From positions 16,118 through 80,117 of the forward strand of contig JAFRLM010000015.1 of NCBI GenBank assembly GCA_017431225.1: a stretch of 64,000 nt of DNA, in the 5' to 3' direction. A model generated the notes under the pieces. That model was not told where the DNA came from and did not search any database. It saw nothing but the letters and a program-made list of their open reading frames with translations. Position 1 is the first letter of the stretch. Every line of letters starts with the position of its first letter. A program made the translations under genes and the position numbers. This document shows, in pieces, positions 1 to 8,843 of this stretch. This DNA is from Erysipelotrichaceae bacterium (GTDB lineage Bacteria > Bacillota_I > Bacilli_A > Erysipelotrichales > Erysipelotrichaceae).

Positions 1-1893
1 GAGGCTGTCCGTTTTCTTTCCGGCGGCTTTTTTAAAGGCATCGGTGAAAAAACAGCCGTCAAGATCGTCAATGTGCTGGGCGACCGTGCCCTGGATATCC
101 TGAAAGAGGAACCGGAGGCGATCGAGGATCTGCCGCTGACTGCCAAACAGAAAATGGCGCTGGTCGAAGGGATCGCCGGTTTCAACGATCCGTTTGAAGA
201 AGAACGGATGAAGCTGCTGACAGCCGGTTTCGGCCGCAAGGAGATCAATCTGCTGTTCGCGCACTTTGAGCAGGATTATTTCGCGGTCACCGAGGAAGAT
301 CCCTACCAGATGTTCTATGACGTCTACGGCATCGGCTTCACGAAAGTCGACCGCTATGCCTTGAATTCCGGGGTGGAGGTGACCGATCTGCGGCGCAAGA
401 CCGCATTGCTGGTCCATCTTTTCGAGGACCGTTCCTTCCAGAGCGGCAATACCTATCTTTACTACAACGAATTCGTCGACCGCTATAACCGCGAGAGCGG
501 CTTCAAGGACGGCGACTTCGTTCTTGATAACGCGCTGCGGGCACGTCTTCTGGTCGAAGAGGGCGACCGCTATTACCGCTACAACGACTGGCTGGATGAA
601 TGCCTGATCGCGGAGCGGCTGAAGGAATATGCCGGACACGAGCCCGGCAGCTTCGCTTCGCTCGAGGAGGAGATCACAGCTCTCGAGGATGAAAACGGCA
701 TCGTCTACAGCGATCAGCAGTATGAAGCGATCTCCGCTTTCTTTGAGAACGATTTTTCGATCATCACCGGCGGACCCGGTACCGGCAAAACGACACTGGT
801 CAAGGCGCTCGTTGATCTCAGCCGCAAACGCAATCCCTATGATCTGATCAACGTTGCCGCCCCGACCGGCCGTGCAGCCAAACGTATCAATGAATTATGT
901 GATGTCGAATCCAAGACGATCCACTCGCTTCTGGGCTGGGATAAAGAGACCAACCGTTTCAATTTCAACGATCAGAATCCGCTGATGCTGGATATCCTGA
1001 TCATCGATGAGTTCTCCATGGTCGATAACCAGCTGTTCGCCAGCCTTTTACGGGCCAGCGGCGCGGTCAAGAAGATCTGCGTGATCGGCGATAAGGACCA
1101 GCTGCCTTCGATCCGTCCGGGCGATGTCCTGAACGATCTGCTGAGCAGCGGCTGTTTCGTCTCAACGGCGCTTTCAGCCAATTTCCGCCAGCGCAAGGAC
1201 AATGAGATCATCGCCCTTGCCGGGGACATGCTGAAAGGGGAAGTGGATTTCAGCAGCTACAATAAGGATGTTCTGTTCCTGGAGACTGAGACACCGGAGG
1301 ATATCCTGCTCAAGAAGATCGATGAGCTGCAGGAGCAGGGCGTGGAACTCGACGAGATCCAGGTGCTCTCGCCGATGTATAAGGGAGGTTCGGGCATCGA
1401 CAGCCTGAATCATCTGCTGCAGGAACGCTATAACCCGGGCGAGCGGGACCGCCGTGAGATCAAGAACGGACCGCACACACTGCGTGTGAACGATATGATC
1501 CTGGAGCTGAAAAACCAGCCGATGGACGATGTCTATAACGGTGATATCGGCGTGCTCAAAGAGATCGATTACGCGACCAAGAGCGTCATGGTGCTTTTTG
1601 ACCGCAACTTCGTTTCCTATCCTTTTGATGACCTGAGCCCGCTGACGCTGGCGTACGCGCTTTCCGTCCACAAATCGCAGGGCAGCGAATATCCGTATGT
1701 CTTCCTGATCATTTCGCGCTATCATCAGCGCATGCTGGAGAAAAAACTGCTCTATACGGCTGTCACGAGAGCCAAGAGCCGCCTTTATATCCTGGGCAGC
1801 CGGCAGGTCTTCACGGACGCCTTGAAACGGGAACGCCCCAAGCGCAACACGGGTCTGCTCGACCGTCTGACCAACAATACGCCCGACTTCTGA
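1..1893 (+). CDS. recD2: RecD2-type ATP-dependent DNA helicase, C-terminal part
   Basis: The frame is open from base 1, so the 5' end lies outside the window; about 630 residues are visible. The first residues (SGGFFKGIGEKTA) form a helix-hairpin-helix. A Walker A motif GGPGTGKTT lies near residue 260 of the visible part, followed by a Walker B-type IIDEFSMVD. Near the end, LAYALSVHKSQGSEYP and LYTAVTRAK are the superfamily 1 motifs V/VI with the SH3-like 2B region. RecD2 proteins of Firmicutes are 5'-3' helicases that act without RecBC in DNA repair, and full length is usually 740-800 residues. The gene ends before a new promoter for rplS. Identity as RecD2 is strong; the N-terminal domain cannot be judged. 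Confidence 0.93.
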   Translation, partial: EAVRFLSGGFFKGIGEKTAVKIVNVLGDRALDILKEEPEAIEDLPLTAKQKMALVEGIAGFNDPFEEERMKLLTAGFGRKEINLLFAHFEQDYFAVTEEDPYQMFYDVYGIGFTKVDRYALNSGVEVTDLRRKTALLVHLFEDRSFQSGNTYLYYNEFVDRYNRESGFKDGDFVLDNALRARLLVEEGDRYYRYNDWLDECLIAERLKEYAGHEPGSFASLEEEITALEDENGIVYSDQQYEAISAFFENDFSIITGGPGTGKTTLVKALVDLSRKRNPYDLINVAAPTGRAAKRINELCDVESKTIHSLLGWDKETNRFNFNDQNPLMLDILIIDEFSMVDNQLFASLLRASGAVKKICVIGDKDQLPSIRPGDVLNDLLSSGCFVSTALSANFRQRKDNEIIALAGDMLKGEVDFSSYNKDVLFLETETPEDILLKKIDELQEQGVELDEIQVLSPMYKGGSGIDSLNHLLQERYNPGERDRREIKNGPHTLRVNDMILELKNQPMDDVYNGDIGVLKEIDYATKSVMVLFDRNFVSYPFDDLSPLTLAYALSVHKSQGSEYPYVFLIISRYHQRMLEKKLLYTAVTRAKSRLYILGSRQVFTDALKRERPKRNTGLLDRLTNNTPDF

Positions 1894-1932
1894 AAACCCG
1901 TATCGGATAAGTAAAAAACCTGGAAAAAACGC

Positions 1933-1962
1933 TTGTCCTTCCCGGTTTCTTTATGATATATT
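1933..1962 (+). promoter_or_regulatory. Promoter of rplS
   Basis: TTGTCC at 1933-1938, an 18-base spacer and TATATT at 1957-1962 with a TG one base upstream (extended -10). Transcription would start near 1969, leaving a leader of about 74 bases before rplS. Confidence 0.7.
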
Positions 1963-1968
1963 AGTAAA

Positions 1969-2042
1969 GCACTTGTGCATCAATGTTCCGCTTTTCCTAT
2001 GGATTATGAGCGTTGATTATAGCTGACTTAGAGGAGGATAAG
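1969..2042 (+). promoter_or_regulatory. L19 (rplS) mRNA leader hairpin
   Basis: The untranslated leader of rplS holds a 10-bp stem, including two G-U pairs, between 1979-1988 (ATCAATGTTC) and 2008-2017 (GAGCGTTGAT), with a 19-base loop. It is followed by the Shine-Dalgarno GAGGAGG. Ribosomal-protein leaders for L19 are known in Firmicutes and permit autoregulation. Assignment to that class rests on position and stem only. Confidence 0.5.
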
Positions 2043-2390
2043 ATGAATTTACAGTTAGTAGGTGACATCACCAAATCGCAGTTACGTTCTGATCTGCCCG
2101 AATTAAAACCAGGACAAACCGTACGTGTTGATGTACAGATTAGAGAAGGCGACAAGACACGTATCCAGGCCTTTGAAGGTGTAGTAATCCGTGTAAAGGG
2201 TACAGGTATCAACGAGACAATCACTGTTCGTAAGATCTCCAATGGTGTTGGTGTCGAAAGAACATTCCCGCTTCATTCCCCGACCATCGACAAGATCCAG
2301 GTCCTGCGCGTCGGTCGTGTAAGAAGAGCTCGTCTCTACTACTTACGTAGCCGTTCCGGTAAGAACGCACGTCTGAAAGAGGTACGCTAA
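2043..2390 (+). CDS. rplS: Ribosomal protein L19
   Basis: This 115-residue protein is a complete L19 of the 50S subunit, located at the 30S-50S interface. It has the family hallmarks [30 protein letters not shown] and the C-terminal [20 protein letters not shown]. The start is the ATG at 2043 because GAGGAGG lies 8 bases upstream and the product begins [14 protein letters not shown]; an in-frame TTG 30 bases upstream has no such support and would lie in the leader hairpin. Codons differ from the neighbours (many GTA, GTT, CGT, ACA and few GATC contexts), as expected for a highly expressed gene. A terminator follows directly. Confidence 0.98.
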   Translation: MNLQLVGDITKSQLRSDLPELKPGQTVRVDVQIREGDKTRIQAFEGVVIRVKGTGINETITVRKISNGVGVERTFPLHSPTIDKIQVLRVGRVRRARLYYLRSRSGKNARLKEVR

Positions 2391-2392
2391 AG

Positions 2393-2416
2393 GCCGCATC
2401 ATGCGGCTTTTTGTTT
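2393..2416 (+). terminator. Terminator of rplS
   Basis: GCCGCAT (2393-2399) pairs with ATGCGGC (2401-2407), followed by TTTTTGTTT. It lies 3 bases after the rplS stop codon. Confidence 0.85.
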
Positions 2417-2430
2417 AACTGAGGTCATAT

Positions 2431-2937
2431 ATGAAAAAGTTCACGGAAACACTGCTTGATCTGCTGAAAACGATCTTGATCTCGCTCCTGATCGTTTTTC
2501 TGCTGCGTGTTTTCGTGCTCATGCCGGTCCAGGTCGACGGCCGGTCGATGGATCCGACGCTCAAAGACGGCGACCGTGGTTTCAGTTTCGTGATCACCCG
2601 CAAATTCGGTCTCGAGCGCTTTGATACCGTGATCATTGAGAATGAGATCACCAGCGGCAAGCTCGTCAAGCGGATCATCGGCATGCCCGGGGAAACGATC
2701 CGCTGCACCAATGATCAGATCTATATCAACGGCGAGCTTCTGGAACAGCCGTTCCTTGAAGATGCCGTTACCTCGGATTTTGAGTATGAACTGCAGGAGG
2801 ATGAATACTTCTGTCTCGGCGACAACCGCGAGGTGTCCCGCGATTCCCGTTATTACGGACCGTTTAAGGGAAAGGATATCACTGCCAACCATGTCTTCCT
2901 GATCTGGCCGCTGCAGGATTTTGGGTGGCGAAAATGA
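2431..2937 (+). CDS. lepB: Type I signal peptidase
   Basis: A 168-residue membrane protease that removes signal peptides from exported proteins at the outer face of the membrane. One N-terminal transmembrane helix (about residues 12-32) is followed by box B DGRSMDPTL with nucleophile Ser39 and box D VKRIIGMPGE with general base Lys80. Box E appears as GDNREVSRDSRYYGP. The length is typical of the short Gram-positive enzymes. A GAGGT lies 5 bases before the ATG. The stop overlaps the rbgA start (ATGA), so the two are translationally coupled. Confidence 0.95.
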   Translation: MKKFTETLLDLLKTILISLLIVFLLRVFVLMPVQVDGRSMDPTLKDGDRGFSFVITRKFGLERFDTVIIENEITSGKLVKRIIGMPGETIRCTNDQIYINGELLEQPFLEDAVTSDFEYELQEDEYFCLGDNREVSRDSRYYGPFKGKDITANHVFLIWPLQDFGWRK

Positions 2938-3806
2938 ACGAATTGCTCGAAGAAAAGATCCCGACCATGGACATCAACTGGTATCCGGGCCATATGGAAA
3001 AAGCCAGAAGGGAAATGAATGAGGCGGTCAATAATGTCGACCTCGTTATTGAGCTTCGTGACGCGAGAGCGCCTCTGGCGACCTCTAATCCCATGCTGGC
3101 GGAAATGATCAAGGACAAGCCGCTCCTTTTGGTGCTGACCAAAAAAGATAAAGCCGATCCCGAGGAAAACGCGAAATGGCTTTCCTATTTCGCGGAAAAA
3201 CAGAAGACACTGCTTTTCGATCTGAACCGTGACCCTTTTAAAAAGGAACTGCTCGCGGCGATCGAGGAACTGCTCAAGGACAAGCGTGAACGGGCCCTGC
3301 GCCGCGGTATCCGCAACAAGACTTTCCGTGTGCTGGTCGTCGGGATCCCGAACGTCGGGAAATCAACTTTCATCAATAAGCTTTCCGGGAAGAAGAGCCT
3401 GAAGACGGAGAACCGTCCGGGCGTGACCAAATCCCTGGCCCAGATCCGTCTGGCCGAAGGGCTGGCGCTGCTCGATACTCCCGGTGTCCTGTGGCCGAAA
3501 TTCAGTGATCCCCAGACCGGGGTGATCCTGGCTCTGATCGGCTCGATCAATCCCCAGATCGTCGACGCCAAGGAGCTTGCCCGTCAGGGCGTCTATTATC
3601 TGCTGAAGGAATACCCGGGACGTCTTCATGAGTATTACGGATGTGAGGAAGGTTCCAGCATCTCGACCCTGGAATCGATCGGCAGAGCCAAGAACTGGCT
3701 GCAGAAAGGCGGCGAGGTCGACGCTCTGAAAACAGCGGAGCAGGTCCTCTACGATCTGCGTGAGGGACAGCTGAATATCAGCTGGGAGAAACCCTGTGCT
3801 GAATGA
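2934..3806 (+). CDS. rbgA: Ribosome biogenesis GTPase RbgA (YlqF)
   Basis: A circularly permuted GTPase of 290 residues needed for late 50S assembly in Firmicutes. The motif order is G4 (LTKKDKAD, about residue 70) before G1 (GIPNVGKST, about residue 140) and G3 (DTPGV). The N-terminus reads NWYPGHMEKARREM, characteristic of the YlqF family. The ATG at 2934 overlaps the lepB stop; a GTG 9 bases upstream is possible but less likely. Its position between lepB and rnhB matches the conserved Bacillus order rplS-ylqF-rnhB. Confidence 0.95.
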   Translation: MNELLEEKIPTMDINWYPGHMEKARREMNEAVNNVDLVIELRDARAPLATSNPMLAEMIKDKPLLLVLTKKDKADPEENAKWLSYFAEKQKTLLFDLNRDPFKKELLAAIEELLKDKRERALRRGIRNKTFRVLVVGIPNVGKSTFINKLSGKKSLKTENRPGVTKSLAQIRLAEGLALLDTPGVLWPKFSDPQTGVILALIGSINPQIVDAKELARQGVYYLLKEYPGRLHEYYGCEEGSSISTLESIGRAKNWLQKGGEVDALKTAEQVLYDLREGQLNISWEKPCAE

Positions 3807-4413
3807 ATATGAGAATCTCTATGCCGGCGAGCCGGTGATGGGGATCGACGAAGCCGGAAGGGGACCTCTGTGCGGACCGCTGGCGGTCGGCTGCTGCATC
3901 CTGCCCTCCGGTTATCAGAATGACGAGATCAATGACTCCAAAAAGCTGACAGCCAAAAAGCGGGAGAAGCTCTTTGAGGTCATCAAGAATGATGCGCTCT
4001 ACTGGAAGGTCCTGCTCGTCGATCCGGAAACGATCGACCGCAAGAACATCTATGCGGCGACCCGTGACGCGATGAAGGAGCTTGCGCTTTCCTATGACTG
4101 CCGTATCATCTTAAGCGACGCGATGCCTTTTGAGATCCCCGGCAAGACTGTCATCCCGATCATCAAGGGCGATGCCAAGAGCATCTCGATCGCGGCTGCC
4201 AGCATCCTGGCAAAAGTGACACGGGACAGGATCATGGAGGAATATGACCGTCAGTATCCCGAATATGAATTCGCCAAACACAAAGGCTATCCGACCAAAC
4301 GCCATCTGGAGCTGCTGGAGAAATACGGTGTTCTGCCGTTCTACCGCAGGAGCTACCGGCCGGTCGCACGCCTGTTAGAAGAAATCGAAAATCCGGACCT
4401 CTTCCATATGTGA
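3796..4413 (+). CDS. rnhB: Ribonuclease HII
   Basis: A 205-residue RNase HII that removes RNA from RNA-DNA hybrids and misincorporated ribonucleotides. The motif MGIDEAGRGPLCGPL supplies the first acidic pair, and later acidic residues occur in the LSDAMPF region. KHKGYPTKRHLELLEKYG is the usual C-terminal signature. The only in-frame start that keeps a normal length is GTG at 3796, overlapping rbgA by 11 bases, so translation is probably coupled. The next in-frame Met would remove family sequence. Confidence 0.93.
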   Translation: MLNEYENLYAGEPVMGIDEAGRGPLCGPLAVGCCILPSGYQNDEINDSKKLTAKKREKLFEVIKNDALYWKVLLVDPETIDRKNIYAATRDAMKELALSYDCRIILSDAMPFEIPGKTVIPIIKGDAKSISIAAASILAKVTRDRIMEEYDRQYPEYEFAKHKGYPTKRHLELLEKYGVLPFYRRSYRPVARLLEEIENPDLFHM

Positions 4414-4481
4414 AGAGGTTTGCTATTAATAAGGATAGAAGGGCATACTTTCATCCGCGGAAAAAATCAATTTTTTACAGA

Positions 4482-4510
4482 TTGCGCTTTTATAGAAAGT
4501 ATGCTAATAC
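4482..4510 (+). promoter_or_regulatory. Promoter of topA
   Basis: TTGCGC at 4482-4487, 17 bases, then TAATAC at 4505-4510 preceded by TGC (extended -10). The leader to the topA ATG at 4540 is about 23 bases and carries AAAGGA as ribosome binding site. Confidence 0.55.
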
Positions 4511-4539
4511 TATTCATTGAAAAAAAAGGAAACACCAAA

Positions 4540-6561
4540 ATGAAAGAATTAGTTATTGTCGAGTCACCATCCAAGGCAAAAACGATCGAAAAATATCTGG
4601 GCAAGAATTATCGTGTCCTTTCTTCCAAGGGTCACATCCGTGATCTTGCGATCAAAGGAAAGGGCGGTCTCGGAGTCGATGTCGAAAACGGTTTTGAACC
4701 GACTTATGAGATCTCCAAGGATAAGAAGGAAGTCGTCAAGCAGCTGCAGAACGAAGTCGCGAAAGCCAGCAACGTTTTACTGGCGACCGACCCGGACCGC
4801 GAAGGAGAAGCGATCTCCTGGCATTTAGCGGAAGTCCTCGGTCTTCCGGAAGATGTGACGAACCGTATCGAGTTCCATGAGATCACCAAGAACGCTGTTT
4901 TAAAAGCCGTCAATGAGCCGCGCAAGATCGATATGAACCTGGTCAAATCCCAGGAAACACGCCGTATCCTTGACCGTATCATCGGCTTCAAGCTCTCCAA
5001 ACTGCTCCAGAAGAAGATCAAGTCCAAGTCCGCCGGACGCGTTCAGTCCGTCGCTTTAAAGATGATCTGCGACCGCGAGAAGGAGATCGAAGCCTTCGTA
5101 CCGGAAGAATACTGGTCGATCAGTGCCCAGTTCGAGAAGAGCAGACATAAATTCGAGGCATCCCTCAGCAAGATCGCCGGTGAAAAAGCCGAGGTCCATT
5201 CCCGTGAGGAAGCGGATGCCGTTCTCGGAAGAGCGGTCAATCCTTTTACCGTATCTTCTTTGAAATCAAGCACCAAGAAGCGTCCGCCGCGCCTGCCGTT
5301 CACGACTTCCACACTGCAGCAGGAAGCTTCCACAAAACTGAATTTCGGCGCCAAGAAGACGATGATGGTCGCACAGATGCTGTATGAAGGTATCGACATC
5401 GGTGAAGAGACACAGGGTCTGATCACCTACATGCGTACCGACTCTACCCGTATGAGCGGTGAATTCGTCGCCAGCGCGATGAACTATATCGAAGACGAAT
5501 TCGGCAAGGAATACAAAGGCTTCTACCGCGTCAAAAACGATGAGAATTCCCAGGACGCGCATGAAGCGATCCGTCCGACCGATATCCGCAATACCCCGGA
5601 GAAAGTCAAACAGTACCTGACAGCGGATCAGTACAAGCTTTACCGCTTCATCTATCTGCGCGCTCTTGCCTCACTGATGGCTCCCGCCAAGAACGACACC
5701 GTCAGCTGTCTTCTGACGACCAACGATCTTGAATTCACAGCCAACGGTTCCGTCCTGATCTTTGACGGTTACCTCCGTGTATATAAGGAATACGATTCCA
5801 GCAAGGATGTCCTGCTTCCGGCACTCGTGGAAGGGGAACAGCTCGATGCCAAGAAAGTGGAGAGCGCCCAGCATTTCACTGAGCCGCCGGCACGCTATAC
5901 CGAAGCGAAGCTGATCAAGGCGCTGGAAGAAGAGGGCATCGGCCGTCCGTCAACTTACGCGACTGTCATCGATACGATCGTAAAACGGAACTACACCGAT
6001 CTGAAGAAAGCTGCCGACAACTCCCGCACCAAGGTCTTCTTCCCGACAGAACAGGGAAGACTGACGACCGAAAAACTTACCGAATACTTCCCGAGCATCA
6101 TCAACGAGAAGTACACGGCGAAGATGGTAGAAGAACTGGATGAGATCGCCTTGGACAATCTCGATTCCCGAAAAGCGCTTCAGGAATTCTACGATAAATT
6201 CATGCCGCTCTATGAAAAGGCGGATGAGAAGATGGAAAAGAAGGAACCGGAGAAGACCGGTGAGAAATGTCCTCTCTGCGGCAGCGATCTCGTGATCCGC
6301 AGCGGCCGTTTCGGACAGTTCATCTCCTGCTCCAACTTCCCGTCCTGCAAATACACGGCAAATCTGAACAAGACACCGAAGGAAGAACCGGAAAAGACCG
6401 GCAAGATCTGTCCGGAATGCGGCGGCGAACTGCTGAAACGCAAGAACCGCTACGGTAACTATTTCCTCGGTTGTTCCAACTATCCGAAATGCCATTATCT
6501 GGAGAACATCGAAGGAGAAAAACCGCGCTTCGTAAGGCGCAGAAAGAAAAATGAAGGTTAA
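4540..6561 (+). CDS. topA: DNA topoisomerase I
   Basis: A 673-residue type IA topoisomerase that relaxes negative supercoils. The N-terminal Toprim domain starts at ELVIVESPSKAKTIEKYLG and includes DPDREGEAISWH. The active-site tyrosine is in GLITYMRTDSTRMS. The C-terminus has two four-cysteine zinc ribbons (CPLCG...CSNFPSCKY and CPECGG...CSNYPKCHYL). The start at 4540 is chosen because a Shine-Dalgarno lies 9 bases upstream and the family begins MKELVIVESPSKAK; the open frame extends 120 bases further but that part includes the promoter. It heads topA-trmFO-xerC, an order shared with Bacillus. Confidence 0.97.
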   Translation: MKELVIVESPSKAKTIEKYLGKNYRVLSSKGHIRDLAIKGKGGLGVDVENGFEPTYEISKDKKEVVKQLQNEVAKASNVLLATDPDREGEAISWHLAEVLGLPEDVTNRIEFHEITKNAVLKAVNEPRKIDMNLVKSQETRRILDRIIGFKLSKLLQKKIKSKSAGRVQSVALKMICDREKEIEAFVPEEYWSISAQFEKSRHKFEASLSKIAGEKAEVHSREEADAVLGRAVNPFTVSSLKSSTKKRPPRLPFTTSTLQQEASTKLNFGAKKTMMVAQMLYEGIDIGEETQGLITYMRTDSTRMSGEFVASAMNYIEDEFGKEYKGFYRVKNDENSQDAHEAIRPTDIRNTPEKVKQYLTADQYKLYRFIYLRALASLMAPAKNDTVSCLLTTNDLEFTANGSVLIFDGYLRVYKEYDSSKDVLLPALVEGEQLDAKKVESAQHFTEPPARYTEAKLIKALEEEGIGRPSTYATVIDTIVKRNYTDLKKAADNSRTKVFFPTEQGRLTTEKLTEYFPSIINEKYTAKMVEELDEIALDNLDSRKALQEFYDKFMPLYEKADEKMEKKEPEKTGEKCPLCGSDLVIRSGRFGQFISCSNFPSCKYTANLNKTPKEEPEKTGKICPECGGELLKRKNRYGNYFLGCSNYPKCHYLENIEGEKPRFVRRRKKNEG

Positions 6562-7834
6562 GATCATCGGAGCCGGCCTGGCCGGTTGTGAAGCAGCCTA
6601 TCAATTAGCGGAAAAAGGGTTCGAAGTAACCCTTTTTGAGCAGAAACCCGTAAAACGCCATCCGGCATTCAATACGGACTGCTTTGCGGAACTGATCTGT
6701 TCGAACTCCCTGCGCAGCGACCGTAAGGAAAATGCAGTCGGTCTTCTGAAAGAGGAATGCCGGGAACTGAACTCTCTGATCATGAAAAGCGCGGACAAAC
6801 ACCGTCTGCCGGCAGGTTCCTCGCTTGCTGTCGACCGCGAAGGTTTTTCCGAAGAGATCACGAAGGCGATCCTCGAACATCCGCGGATCACCGTCGTGCA
6901 TGAGGAAGTCACTGCGATCGATCTGAACGAACCGACGATCCTCTGTGCCGGACCGCTCTGCGAAGGAGCGCTGGCGGAGGAACTGCGCAAACTGACCGGC
7001 GAGGACTCCTTATACTTCTACGATGCTGTCGCCCCGATCGTTACCCGTGACAGTATCGACTTTTCGAAAGCATACTATAAATCCCGTTATGACGAGAGCG
7101 ATGGCGACTACATCAACTGCCCGATGAACCGGGATGAATTCTTTGATTTCTACCAGGCGCTGATGCACGCCGAGAAGACGAAAGTCCGCGACATGGATAA
7201 GGAGATCTATTTTGAGGGCTGCATGCCGGTCGAGGCAATGGCGGAAAGAGGGATCAAGACCCTGCTTTACGGACCTTTAAAACCGGTCGGCCTGGAGAAG
7301 GACGGACGCCGTCCCTACGCAGTCGTTCAGCTGCGCAAGGACAACGCGATCGATACGCTTTATAACCTTGTCGGTTTCCAGACCCATCTGACCTACAAGT
7401 CGCAGAAGGAAGTCTTCTCGATGATTCCCGGTCTCGAACATGCGGAATTCGTCCGTTACGGCGTCATGCACCGCAACAGCTATATCAATTCCCCGAAACA
7501 CCTCAACGCCCATTACCAGTTCAGGAACTATCCGAATCTTTTCATCGCCGGACAGATCTCCGGAGTCGAAGGCTATGTCGAAAGCATGGCTTCCGGTCTT
7601 TACGCGGCGCTGTCCATGGCGCAGTACCTGGAAAAGGGGTCGGTGAAGGAACTCGGAAGAGATACCGTCATCGGCTCGATGGCGATCTATGTCTCCAATC
7701 CGACGATCAGCAAGCTGGTTCCGATGAACGCCAATTTCGGCATCATGGAGACCGGTGATCTCTTCAAGAAGGACAAGAGCGCTTTCGCCGATGCGGACCT
7801 GCAGAAGATCCGGGAGTACCGTGACAGCTTATGA
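6551..7834 (+). CDS. trmFO: Methylenetetrahydrofolate-tRNA-(uracil-5-)-methyltransferase TrmFO
   Basis: A 427-residue flavoprotein that makes 5-methyluridine at tRNA position 54 using methylene-THF and FAD. The N-terminal dinucleotide fold reads KIIGAGLAGCEAAYQLAEKG, and ELICSNSLRSD, NCPMNRDEFFDFY and FIAGQISGVEGYVESMASG are family signatures. The start overlaps the end of topA by 11 bases and the stop overlaps xerC by 4, so all three genes form one transcription unit. Confidence 0.96.
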   Translation: MKVKIIGAGLAGCEAAYQLAEKGFEVTLFEQKPVKRHPAFNTDCFAELICSNSLRSDRKENAVGLLKEECRELNSLIMKSADKHRLPAGSSLAVDREGFSEEITKAILEHPRITVVHEEVTAIDLNEPTILCAGPLCEGALAEELRKLTGEDSLYFYDAVAPIVTRDSIDFSKAYYKSRYDESDGDYINCPMNRDEFFDFYQALMHAEKTKVRDMDKEIYFEGCMPVEAMAERGIKTLLYGPLKPVGLEKDGRRPYAVVQLRKDNAIDTLYNLVGFQTHLTYKSQKEVFSMIPGLEHAEFVRYGVMHRNSYINSPKHLNAHYQFRNYPNLFIAGQISGVEGYVESMASGLYAALSMAQYLEKGSVKELGRDTVIGSMAIYVSNPTISKLVPMNANFGIMETGDLFKKDKSAFADADLQKIREYRDSL

Positions 7835-8730
7835 ATGAACTGCTGGAGCGCTTTGAAGCCTATTTGAGACAGCAGCACAGCGGCTCGGAGAATACCGTTA
7901 CCGCCTACGGCAAGGATGTGCGCCGTTTCTGCGCCTATCTGCAGGAAGAGGGGATCAGCGATCCCGGACAGGTCGGAAAGGAAACAGTACTGAAATACAG
8001 CGCGGCTTTACGCAGCGGCTCACTGACCGACGGAAAGAAGATCTCCAACGCGACCTATTCCCGCTCGCTTTCGGCGCTCAGGACGTTCTACCGTTATCTC
8101 TGTGAGCAGGGACGCTGTGAAAACAATCCCTTCACGCTGATGAAAGGCATCCATGTGGAGAAACATCTGCCGGACGTTCTGACCTTCGATCAGGTCGAAC
8201 GGCTCCTGAGCAGTTTCGATCTCGAGGATAAAAGACAGCTGCGCAGCCGCACGATCACCGAAACGATCTATGCCTGCGGGCTGCGTATCTCGGAATGCTG
8301 CAGTCTGAAACTCAGTGACATCGATAAAAGAGAGTGCACGATCCGGGTCTTCGGTAAAGGAAGCAAGGAACGGATCATGCCGTATTATCCGGGACTGAAT
8401 GACCTGTTCGATCTCTATGAAAGGGAATACCGCAGTCTCTACGCGAAAAATGACGATTATTTCGTCAGTGAAAGGGGAAGCGCGCTGACGCCCCGTTCCG
8501 TACAGCTGATGCTGAAGGAAAGCGGGGAGAGGATCGGCCTGCCGTTCTCCTTACATCCTCATATGCTGCGTCATTCCTTCGCGACCCATCTGCTCGATAA
8601 CGGCGCGGATCTCAAGACCGTGCAGGAGCTTTTGGGACACGCGAAGCTCTCGACGACGCAGATCTATACCCATCTGACCTATGACCGTCTGGCGAAAGCG
8701 ATCCTGGCGGCTCATCCCCACAGCAAGTGA
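7831..8730 (+). CDS. xerC: Tyrosine recombinase XerC/CodV
   Basis: A 299-residue site-specific recombinase for chromosome dimer resolution. The SAM-like N-terminal domain (about 1-100) is followed by the catalytic domain. Catalytic residues are visible as Arg in ACGLRISE, His-x-x-Arg in HMLRHSFATHLL, His in LLGHAKLSTTQ and the nucleophilic Tyr in IYTHLT. Position after trmFO is that of Bacillus CodV. The hslV/hslU genes that often follow are absent; miaB follows under its own promoter. XerC versus XerD cannot be told with certainty. Confidence 0.9.
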   Translation: MNELLERFEAYLRQQHSGSENTVTAYGKDVRRFCAYLQEEGISDPGQVGKETVLKYSAALRSGSLTDGKKISNATYSRSLSALRTFYRYLCEQGRCENNPFTLMKGIHVEKHLPDVLTFDQVERLLSSFDLEDKRQLRSRTITETIYACGLRISECCSLKLSDIDKRECTIRVFGKGSKERIMPYYPGLNDLFDLYEREYRSLYAKNDDYFVSERGSALTPRSVQLMLKESGERIGLPFSLHPHMLRHSFATHLLDNGADLKTVQELLGHAKLSTTQIYTHLTYDRLAKAILAAHPHSK

Positions 8731-8733
8731 TCC

Positions 8734-8762
8734 TTGTCCGGCTCTGTGCGGACAGGTATAAT
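8734..8762 (+). promoter_or_regulatory. Promoter of miaB with inverted repeat
   Basis: TTGTCC at 8734-8739, 17 bases, TATAAT at 8757-8762. The inverted repeat TTGTCCG (8734-8740) / CGGACAG (8749-8755) lies across the -35 and the spacer and could be an operator or a weak xerC terminator stem. Confidence 0.7.
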
Positions 8763-8776
8763 TTGCTTGTTTAAAA

Positions 8777-8828
8777 AAGCCTGCGGAAAGCAGAGACAAA
8801 GAAAGAAAGTCAGGCCTTCCTGGCTTTT
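8777..8828 (+). promoter_or_regulatory. Possible attenuator in the miaB leader
   Basis: In the 75-base leader, AAAGTCAGG (8806-8814) pairs with CCTGGCTTT (8819-8827) and is followed by a single further T, a weak terminator-like hairpin. GCCTG (8779-8783) can instead pair with CAGGC (8811-8815), which would disrupt that hairpin. Two exclusive folds are seen; a regulatory role is inferred. Confidence 0.3.
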
Positions 8829-8843
8829 GCGAGGAAGTGCATT

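Noticed and set aside
4420..4539. Upstream in-frame extension of topA
   Set aside because: It includes the promoter elements and lies before a Shine-Dalgarno-backed ATG that gives the family's normal N-terminus.
6551..8730. xerC as the integrase of a mobile element
   Set aside because: It is in the conserved topA-trmFO-xerC unit with overlapping genes, and no attachment-site repeats flank it.
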